Part shown: positions 6,375-12,107 of the stretch, piece after piece
Numbering within the stretch: the first letter of the stretch is position 1
Layout: each line of letters begins with the position of its first letter
From: UMGS1766 sp963597355
GTDB lineage: Bacteria > Bacillota > Clostridia > Oscillospirales > Oscillospiraceae
Reading direction: 5' to 3'
Length of the DNA: 12,107 bases
NCBI GenBank assembly: GCA_963597355.1
Contig: CAVBPR010000026.1
Location: forward strand, 1 to 12,107
Translations under genes and position numbers: made by a program
Notes under the pieces: generated by a model
What the model was told of the DNA's origin: nothing
Databases searched by the model: none
Seen by the model: the letters and a program-made list of their open reading frames with translations, nothing else

Positions 6375-8136
6375 CTTGTGTATCCTCCAGTTTGATTGAC
6401 AATACCGTATTGTTCATGTTCATAATCCGCATATATGTTTTCTGACTGGTAAGCTTTTCGAGCAAGTTGATATTGTTCAGCCAGAGAATATCTCCCTCAT
6501 CCACAAACGCCAGAGGATCAAACGCTGCGCCATTATCACGGATACGGACAATCAGGCTGCCGTCCTCTAAGAGAAGGCAGATGTCAATCATATCCACATC
6601 TTTGTTGTTATTGATGATATAAAGAGCAACTTCCTCGAAGGCAATCGCGAGAAAGGTTCCTTTCTTTTGAGGAATATGATTCTGCCTGCAGAAATTCTCA
6701 ATTTCCCGATGTATATCTGCGACGCTTTCCGGCTCTCCGGTGATAGAAAATGTGTGACAGTCCGTGGATGTATGGTCCTTCATGTTAAGAATCGCTATGT
6801 TCTTATATTTTTGCTTTTCCCGAACAAGCGTAACAGCAGCTGACAGAATTTCCACAGATAAGCACCATACCGCCACCGCAGGAAGGCCGCCGAAATGCAT
6901 CCGTGATACTGCCGCCGCACAAGGCATCAGTAATAGTATCTTGAACACAACATTATGAAGTGCCAGCAGCAGTACGGACAGATCCTGGCGTTGAATACTC
7001 GGATAAAACCTAGCAAGAAGGTCATTAAACCAGAGGAAAGGCATACATAAAAGCATGATACGAAAAGCAGAAAGGGTGTACATCCCCGGCTCCGCAGGAT
7101 CAATTCCATAGGAACGCAGGAATGGCACTGAAAAGAAAAACAGCCCCACGACAATACCTGCAACCATGATGTAGGTATATTTCAGCAAAATAGACATCAT
7201 TTTTCCGAGTCCAAAGAAGTCTCTTTCCCCATAAAGAACACTTCCAAGCGTGGAGATTGTCTGCAGTGCGCCGCCGGCAAAGATCCAGAGGATGGATTTC
7301 AGTACGCCATATACCGCGTAAAGCGCCACGCCTATGGTTCCTATGAAATACATCAGCAGAACATTGACAGCCAAACCAGATATGATTCTGGAAACTTTGT
7401 CCACAGCAAAAGAAGAAGATGCGGTTACCAGTTCCCGCAGGCCTTCTTTAAGTCCATCCATATGCAGTGCGAATCGAAAAGTGCGCTTTTTAGAGAACAA
7501 ATAGGGCAGGCAGACTAAAACCCCTGCCACATTGCCAAGCAACGAAGCTGCCGCCGCACCGGCAACGCCCATATTCAGGAATTTCATGAAGACCACATCC
7601 AGAATGATGTTTGTCGCATTCGCGGCAATTACCGATCCCATAGCGATACTCGAATGATTATCGAGAACGGCAAATCCGGAAAGGACGAGATTAATGCCGA
7701 CGAAGGGAGCGGACGCTATGACTAAAAAGGCATATCTCGACACATCACCTGCTATGGAACTGCTGTTGGTTAAAACATTGCCGAACAAACCGCAGAATGG
7801 CAGCAGACACCAACATAGCATGCTGACAATGAGAGTAACTGCAAAGGATAAAGCGAACACGGTGTTAGCTTGCCTGAATTTCCGTTTGCCCAGCAAAATG
7901 CCTGCCGCAATCGGTCCACCTGATGAAATGATGAAACCGGGAAATTCTGCAGCGTCCACAAAGGCATCACACAAGCCTGCAACGGCTACTGCGTCTGCGC
8001 CAAGGAACCATCCTATGAGCATGAAATCCACGACAAGGACAAGATAGGAAGATGCGGTCACAACTGCACCAACGCCAAAAAGTTCTTTGGTTTTCTTTTT
8101 TATAATTATCTCGTTTCTGTAATATGAATATCCCAT
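6367..8136 (-). CDS. MATE-family exporter fused to an RsbW/SpoIIAB-like domain
   Basis: The product is 589 residues. Residues 1 to about 440 form a MATE multidrug/metabolite exporter with about 12 membrane helices. Family features include VDFMLIGWFLG near the first helix and the internal two-fold repeat (second half from about residue 230). A typical MATE ends near 450. The extra C-terminal part (about 460-585) resembles a GHKL ATPase of the RsbW/SpoIIAB type: FAIAFEE-like helix (AIAFEEVALYII, 497-508), strand LIVRIRDNGAAFDP (528-541) with the G1 Asp-Asn-Gly intact, and a final NINLLEKL helix. The N-box Asn appears to be Tyr. A GAGGAG site lies 10 bases before the ATG. The gene follows the aminotransferase by 34 bases and overlaps the 454-residue gene. 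It probably exports a product of the neighbouring enzymes, with activity set through the C-terminal domain (inference). Confidence 0.92.
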   Translation of the reverse strand: MGYSYYRNEIIIKKKTKELFGVGAVVTASSYLVLVVDFMLIGWFLGADAVAVAGLCDAFVDAAEFPGFIISSGGPIAAGILLGKRKFRQANTVFALSFAVTLIVSMLCWCLLPFCGLFGNVLTNSSSIAGDVSRYAFLVIASAPFVGINLVLSGFAVLDNHSSIAMGSVIAANATNIILDVVFMKFLNMGVAGAAAASLLGNVAGVLVCLPYLFSKKRTFRFALHMDGLKEGLRELVTASSSFAVDKVSRIISGLAVNVLLMYFIGTIGVALYAVYGVLKSILWIFAGGALQTISTLGSVLYGERDFFGLGKMMSILLKYTYIMVAGIVVGLFFFSVPFLRSYGIDPAEPGMYTLSAFRIMLLCMPFLWFNDLLARFYPSIQRQDLSVLLLALHNVVFKILLLMPCAAAVSRMHFGGLPAVAVWCLSVEILSAAVTLVREKQKYKNIAILNMKDHTSTDCHTFSITGEPESVADIHREIENFCRQNHIPQKKGTFLAIAFEEVALYIINNNKDVDMIDICLLLEDGSLIVRIRDNGAAFDPLAFVDEGDILWLNNINLLEKLTSQKTYMRIMNMNNTVLSIKLEDTQDE

Positions 8137-8170
8137 CTTATGATTTCTCCTCGCTCATGCCTCGATTGAT

Positions 8171-9605
8171 TTAAAAAACTATATTTTGGCATTTGTGCTC
8201 GTAGAAACGGAGCATGTCATCCGATTCATATCCAGAGCCAATATCCTCCATGGCTCCTTCCAATAGCTCAAAGCCTCTGACCATGTGATCTTCGCTAATC
8301 GTAAGCGGAGGCTGGAGTCTGAGGACGTTTCCTGCCACCGTAATCAGCAATAGCCCTTTTTCGTAGCATCGAAAGGCGATTTTATAGGCTGTAAACGGAT
8401 CAGGAAGCCCCTTCTCCCGATTTAAAATATGNNNNNNNNNNNNNNNNNNNNNNNNNNNNNNNNNNNNNNNNNNNNNNNNNNNNNNNNNNNNNNNNNNNNN
8501 NNNNATTTAAGATATGGACGCCGCATGACAAGCCTGTTCCAGACACTTTAAGCTGCACAGCCTGATTATTCCGTCTTTCCAAATTCATCGCCAGATTCGC
8601 AAACAGGCGGATTTTTTCATCCAGCATGACTTTAAAGTCTTCCCGACACATATAATCAAATTGTGCAGACCCTGCGGCGCATGCCAAATGGTAACCCGCC
8701 ATAGTGGATGCGCAGAGTGAGGCAGGAAGGCTTTCCAGAATCTCCTTCCTTGCCATGAAAGCACCCAAAGGAAACCCAGCTCCCACCGATTTCCCAAGCA
8801 CAATTCCATCCGGAATCACTCCGTAATGTTCAATGCTGAACCAGCGGCCGCTCCTGAAAAAGCCCTGCTGCACTTCATCGGAGATGAATAAAATTCCATA
8901 TTTTTGGCACATTTTATGTAATTGGCGGATAAATTCCCTTGCGGCAGGCTGCATTCCCCCATCACCCTGAATCGGCTCGATAAAAACAGCCGCTGTGTCT
9001 TCCGGCAAAAATTCTGTTGCAAATGCCTGCTCAATTTCATACATATAGTTGTTTCCGGGTGGAGTCGTTTCACCCTCATAGAAATACCGAAAACGGTGAA
9101 TATCCGGCATTTCCAAAAAGCATCCCCCGCATATATCGGACATATTTGAAGCGGCGTATGTGCTGCCGTGATAAGAATGTTCAAAGCAGATAATGTGTGT
9201 TCTCCGGGTATAGGCTTTTACATATCTGAAAGCCATGTCCACCGCATCCGAGCCGCTATGGCTGAAGAATATTTTGACGGAAATGCCGCCGGGGTATATG
9301 GAAATGAGCCGCTCGCCATACTCCACCATCGGACGGTTCAGCGTGTAGCAGGTACAATATTGGGTGCATTTGTCCATCTGACGCATTACCGCCTGAATGA
9401 TCGCTGGGTGTGAGCCACCCAAATTCATGGACGAAGCGCTCGAAAGAAAATCAATATACTGATTGCCGTCAATATCGGTCACTATGTCCCCATCCACCGC
9501 ATCAACGACAATGGGATAAAACAACAAATGCTGTCCGGGAGCTATTGACGCCGCATCTCTGTGAAATATGTCAATGCTTCCTGAAATATCCATTCTGTTT
9601 TTCAT
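8171..9605 (-). CDS. Class III PLP-dependent aminotransferase (interrupted by assembly gap)
   Basis: This is an ornithine/GABA-type class III (fold type I) aminotransferase. Visible features are GSD phosphate-binding loop (118-120), YHGST (145-149), FIEPIQGDGG (208-217), ISDEVQQGFFRSGRW with cofactor Asp243, and LGKSVGAGFPLG with the Schiff-base Lys272. After the N run, a different frame continues as KGLLLITVAGNVLRLQPPL and ends at a TAA at 8171; this is the family's C-terminal signature. If the N run and a 12-base duplicated flank (85 bases) are removed, the two parts join in frame as a 449-residue protein, the usual length. The start has TTGAGGA 6 bases upstream. Substrate is not fixed by sequence: GABA, ornithine or diaminobutyrate transamination is possible, and related class III proteins also act as branched-chain amino acid 2-epimerases. 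It heads the gene run containing the MATE exporter. Confidence 0.9.
8432..8504. other. Assembly gap of 73 N, probably spurious
   Basis: The run of N lies inside the aminotransferase gene. Immediately on its left the last 12 bases are ATTTAAAATATG (8420-8431). Immediately on its right the first 12 are ATTTAAGATATG (8505-8516). Both encode His-Ile-Leu-Asn on the minus strand, and the single difference is silent (ATT/ATC for Ile). This edge-to-edge match is what two overlapping contig ends look like. Collapsing it also repairs the one-base frame offset. Confidence 0.8.
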
Positions 9606-9635
9606 CCGCCATCCTCAACAATAATTTGCAAAATC

Positions 9636-9657
9636 ACTGTAACTAAGCAGTTACAGT
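9636..9657. promoter_or_regulatory. Perfect 9-bp palindrome upstream of the aminotransferase
   Basis: Arms ACTGTAACT (9636-9644) and AGTTACAGT (9649-9657) are separated by AAGC. The element lies 31-52 bases upstream of the aminotransferase start and downstream of the HK terminator. It could be an operator for a dimeric regulator or an RNA hairpin in the 5' leader. CAGTTA inside it resembles the AgrA/LytTR half-site (ACAGTTAAG), but the inverted arrangement is not typical for that family. Confidence 0.5.
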
Positions 9658-9673
9658 TCGCTTTAAACCAACA

Positions 9674-9693
9674 TGCCTGCGTGTTTGCAGGCA
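9674..9693. promoter_or_regulatory. Second inverted repeat in the aminotransferase leader
   Basis: Arms TGCCTGC (9674-9680) and GCAGGCA (9687-9693) flank a 6-base loop. No U-tract follows on either strand, so it is not a terminator. Just upstream on the minus strand is a -10-like TATTAT (9705-9700), but the best -35 candidates (TTAGTG at 9729-9724) are weak. If that promoter is real, both inverted repeats lie in the transcript leader. Confidence 0.35.
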
Positions 9694-9750
9694 CCACATA
9701 TAATAAAAGTACGGATTGCTTCGCACTAACGTGCTCTCGGGCTTATCGCT

Positions 9751-9780
9751 CAAAAAGAAAAACCGCCCGAAGGCGGTTTG
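9751..9780 (-). terminator. Rho-independent terminator of the two-component operon
   Basis: Read on the minus strand, an 8-bp stem (AAACCGCC/GGCGGTTT) with a TTCG tetraloop is followed by TTCTTTTT. It lies 26 bases past the stop of the histidine kinase gene. The opposite strand lacks a T-tract after the stem, so the orientation is clear. It separates the regulatory pair from the aminotransferase gene run. Confidence 0.92.
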
Positions 9781-9805
9781 CTTAAATCTCGTTTCCTATG
9801 AATGT

Positions 9806-11083
9806 TTAAGGGTTGAGGATAACGCAGGCGGTACATATGCCATCCTGAACCGTATAGTTTATCTCGCCCTGATAGCGTGCAGATGAGGAAACGATGCTGT
9901 CTATACCGATTCCCCGTGCGGTAGGCAGGCCATTTTCCAGCTTCAAGTTTTCGCCGCAGGGGTTGCTTACTGCAATCACCATTTTATTGCCCACATTCCT
10001 GATATTGACCCGGAGCGGGCCTGAGCTTTTCATTTTCATGCAGGCATTCAGCGCGTTTTCCAGAAGATTGGCAATGATGGCCACAAAATCCACATCGGCA
10101 ACCGCGGATTCCATCGGAGTATCCGCCTTGGCTATATACTCTACACCCGCTCCTTTTGCCTTTCCTGCATAAGAGCTCAAAATCCCATTGACCGTGACAT
10201 TAAGGCACCAGACAGGGAAACTGTCATCTGCCAATCTGTCCTGCCCCAGATAGTTCAGAATCCCTTCCGTGTCACCCTCCCGCGCCATGTCAGCTATACG
10301 TTCATCGTGATGGCGCATATCGTGGCGGATACGCCGGCTCTCCTGTTCACTTTTTCTTGCACCATCTATATAGGCTGACAGATATTCCACATTTTGTTTT
10401 ACCAACTGATCCCTGGCTTCCCTTCTCATATGGACAATATTGCTCACAATAAGGATATTTGCAGCCGCAAAAGAGCAGACGATCAGCAAAAAGAGGAACA
10501 GGGTATTTGAATTAATCTCACTATCCGAATTGATCCTTACCAGCAGGATCATAAAAGTGAAAAAATACAATATGGAAATGACACATAATGTTCTCCACCT
10601 TTTTGTCCGAAAGCCGCTGACCTCATGAATAAGCGGTCTGCCGTATTTCCTATACGCAAGCAGAACAGGGTAGCAGATAATGATATTGATCAGCCCCCGC
10701 GCAAGATACAGGACTGTCCCTGTGGTGTCCGGCATGATGAGCTTGCATAAATATAAAGATATCGACAGTGAAATGCCGAACAGACAGCCGTATGTGACCC
10801 AAAGATAGCATTTCTTCCAGAAGCTGTCTGCGGATACGTATAGAAATGTCGCCAGGTAATAGAAATAAGCAATCGCAAGGCAAACAATCACGCTTAAAGG
10901 CTTCGGCAAAAGACTGAAGCAAAAGTAAAAGTCCAGAAAAAGCACAATCCCAGCCAGCCCCCACAGAAAGGCAGTCTTTATGGCAGAATATTTTCTCTCT
11001 TCCAGCAAGAGCGCGGCTGGCAGATGAACCGCAAATAACAGCAGAGCCGCAAGGATTGAATTTCCTATATTAAGGTTTATCAT
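9806..11083 (-). CDS. AgrC-like sensor histidine kinase (GHKL type)
   Basis: The product is 425 residues. Residues 1 to about 218 hold six or seven membrane helices with short loops and no large extracellular sensor domain, as in peptide-pheromone or membrane-signal sensors. A linker coiled coil leads to the phosphoacceptor motif RRIRHDMRHH (His254 is the likely site). The C-terminal GHKL catalytic domain has an N-box ANLLENALNA (338-347), an AVSNPC strand (371-376) and a G-box ARGIGIDSI (389-397). The ATG overlaps the response regulator stop (ATGA), with AGGAGG 9 bases upstream. It phosphorylates the LytTR regulator encoded just before it. There is no pheromone precursor gene nearby, so the signal is unknown. 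A terminator follows directly. Confidence 0.92.
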   Translation of the reverse strand: MINLNIGNSILAALLLFAVHLPAALLLEERKYSAIKTAFLWGLAGIVLFLDFYFCFSLLPKPLSVIVCLAIAYFYYLATFLYVSADSFWKKCYLWVTYGCLFGISLSISLYLCKLIMPDTTGTVLYLARGLINIIICYPVLLAYRKYGRPLIHEVSGFRTKRWRTLCVISILYFFTFMILLVRINSDSEINSNTLFLFLLIVCSFAAANILIVSNIVHMRREARDQLVKQNVEYLSAYIDGARKSEQESRRIRHDMRHHDERIADMAREGDTEGILNYLGQDRLADDSFPVWCLNVTVNGILSSYAGKAKGAGVEYIAKADTPMESAVADVDFVAIIANLLENALNACMKMKSSGPLRVNIRNVGNKMVIAVSNPCGENLKLENGLPTARGIGIDSIVSSSARYQGEINYTVQDGICTACVILNP

Positions 11084-11808
11084 AAGATCCCAGCCTCCTT
11101 CAGGTAGAAATCAAAATAGCCCTGCTTTACCTGAGAGCGGCACCGTCTGGGAACGGGGATGAGCGTGCCGTCATCCATAATCAGATTTTCACCGGAAAAG
11201 CAGCGGACATGACTCAGGTTGACAATATAGGAAACGCCGCACATCAGCATGCTTTTTTCTCCTAAAAGACTCTCCTGCAGCTGCGCGGCTGACATCCACA
11301 CAATCAGTTTCTGTCCGGACGACAGGGAAAACACGCGGCGTTTATCTCTTGTTTCCACATACAGAATATCTTCCAGCGCGACGCGATGCACCCCTCCCTC
11401 GCAGGAAAGCAGGATCCATGTCCTTTTCTGACGCATGGCAATCACCCGGTCAAGCGCCGCATCAAACTGTTCCTGTGTATAAGGCTTACAGATGTAGTCA
11501 GCAGCATGCAGGGAAAAAGCATCCACCGCGTAATCAGAACTGGTAGTCAGAAAAACAATATCTGTATTTTCACTCAAACGCAAAATATCCCGCGCCAGCT
11601 CTGTTCCAAGCATGCCGGGCATACAGATGTCAAGCAGCGTAATATCAGAACCCCCGTTTTTTTCAAAGGCGTCCAGCATTTCAAACGCAGATGAATATAT
11701 GTCAGATTCAATGCTGTATTCAGGGTGCGCCTCGGAGTAAACACAAAGATTGTCCGCAATCTTTTTCCGTTCTCTGGTCTCGTCATCACAAATGGAGATT
11801 TTTAGCAT
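11080..11808 (-). CDS. LytTR-family response regulator
   Basis: This 242-residue protein pairs an N-terminal receiver domain with a C-terminal LytTR DNA-binding domain. In the receiver, acidic Asp8/Asp9 (ICDDE), phosphoacceptor Asp60 (LLDICMPGM), Thr88/89 (FLTTS) and Lys108 (CKPY) are all in place. The LytTR domain spans about 134-235 and shows the family's strand pattern (EDILYVET, FSLSSGQKLIVWMS, SYIVNLSHVRCF, IPVPRRCRSQVKQGYFDF). GGGAG lies 7 bases before the ATG at 11808. It is the first gene of a two-gene operon with its kinase. Targets cannot be read from the sequence. The downstream aminotransferase/MATE/ABC cluster, transcribed in the same direction, is the natural candidate. Confidence 0.94.
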   Translation of the reverse strand: MLKISICDDETRERKKIADNLCVYSEAHPEYSIESDIYSSAFEMLDAFEKNGGSDITLLDICMPGMLGTELARDILRLSENTDIVFLTTSSDYAVDAFSLHAADYICKPYTQEQFDAALDRVIAMRQKRTWILLSCEGGVHRVALEDILYVETRDKRRVFSLSSGQKLIVWMSAAQLQESLLGEKSMLMCGVSYIVNLSHVRCFSGENLIMDDGTLIPVPRRCRSQVKQGYFDFYLKEAGIL

Positions 11809-11889
11809 CGTCCGGCTCCCTTCTTTTTTTAGAATACGAAAATCCGGAAGTCCAGATTTTTGCGCATCATCTTATTTTTACTTCAATCT

Positions 11890-12048
11890 TCACAGACTCG
11901 ACTTGTCCGGCTGCGGATCTGATATGATGCCCGCCGCATCCTCGTACCGATTCAGGGTGGGCATGGAAAACCCTGCCTCCTTTACCCTCCGCTTCAGCCC
12001 GTTGCTGACATCAGCCATCACCTTCAGCATCAGGCTCGTCTTAATCAT
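11890..12048 (-). CDS. Doubtful short ORF, possible gene remnant
   Basis: The frame encodes 52 residues from the ATG at 12048. It has a basic helical stretch (VMADVSNGLKRRVKEAGF) and ends in a Pro/Asp/Ser tail (DPQPDKSSL). No ribosome binding site precedes either this ATG or the in-frame ATG at 12075, and the former lies inside a palindrome. I recognise no family. It may be a real small protein, the decayed end of a longer gene, or chance. The 80 bases between it and the response regulator (11809-11889) hold no convincing promoter. Confidence 0.3.
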   Translation of the reverse strand: MIKTSLMLKVMADVSNGLKRRVKEAGFSMPTLNRYEDAAGIISDPQPDKSSL

Positions 12049-12067
12049 TTTATCGTGATAAAATGAT
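12044..12067. promoter_or_regulatory. Perfect 11-bp palindrome near the right edge
   Basis: Arms ATCATTTTATC (12044-12054) and GATAAAATGAT (12057-12067) flank a 2-base centre. This is the form of an operator for a dimeric helix-turn-helix repressor. It covers the start codon at 12048, and if a transcript begins to its right it could control the short ORF or the two-component operon. No further copy was seen in the window. Confidence 0.45.
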
Positions 12068-12107
12068 GGTATCATCCCATAATAAAATGTGCAAGGTGTT
12101 TATTCAT

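Noticed and set aside
8400..8504. Frame running through the N bases and ending in YFKSGEGAS
   Set aside because: This ending exists only because the N run has an arbitrary length. The other frame carries the real aminotransferase C-terminus with family motifs.
9699..9704. Plus-strand promoter from a perfect TATAAT
   Set aside because: No -35 box lies at a suitable distance and no plus-strand gene follows.
11842..11865. Hairpin AAATC...GATTT followed by T's upstream of the response regulator
   Set aside because: The stem is short with a mismatch, and no plus-strand gene ends there to be terminated.

Overview
The window looks like a piece of a Clostridia (Lachnospiraceae-type) chromosome or metagenome-assembled contig. 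The reasons are strong AGGAGG-type ribosome binding sites, moderate GC content, lipoprotein signal peptides, an AgrC/LytTR-style two-component pair, SpoIIAA/SpoIIAB-type regulatory domains, and an assembly gap of 73 N. Every gene I accept lies on the minus strand, so reading order runs from high to low coordinates. I see no tRNA, rRNA, CRISPR array or complete mobile element.

Layout in transcription order. At the right edge (about 11890-12107) there is only a weak short ORF and a perfect 11-bp palindrome. Next comes a response regulator/sensor kinase pair (11808-9806) joined by an ATGA overlap and closed by a clear rho-independent terminator (9751-9780). After a leader with two inverted repeats comes a first block: a class III aminotransferase (9605-8171, interrupted by the N run), a MATE-family exporter fused to an RsbW/SpoIIAB-like domain (8136-6367), and an unrecognised 454-residue soluble protein that overlaps the MATE gene (6374-5010). 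A 135-base spacer with three imperfect repeats at about 20-bp spacing leads to a second block. This holds an amino-acid-type ABC permease (4874-4188), an ABC ATPase that also ends in an RsbW-like domain (4191-3091), a family-3-like binding lipoprotein whose two halves are in swapped order (3077-2223), a 97-residue charged helical protein (2192-1899), a sugar-type binding lipoprotein (1895-777), a STAS anti-sigma-antagonist-like protein (754-458) and a 28-residue membrane peptide (430-344). Beyond that is a possible folded RNA or DNA element, a good sigma-A promoter and the first 28 codons of an exported protein that leaves the window.

How the genes may work together. The recurring theme is partner switching built into transport: two unrelated transporters carry the same kind of C-terminal domain, and the cluster also encodes a STAS protein, the usual partner of such domains. 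No PP2C phosphatase and no sigma factor are present. My inference is that the STAS protein docks on the transporter-fused domains to link import (ABC system, two binding lipoproteins) to export (MATE) of an amino compound handled by the aminotransferase. The upstream two-component pair is a plausible regulator. Individual protein families are mostly secure; the system-level reading is inference.

The N run is probably an assembly artefact. Its flanks repeat the same 12 bases with one silent difference, and collapsing them restores a 449-residue aminotransferase of normal length.
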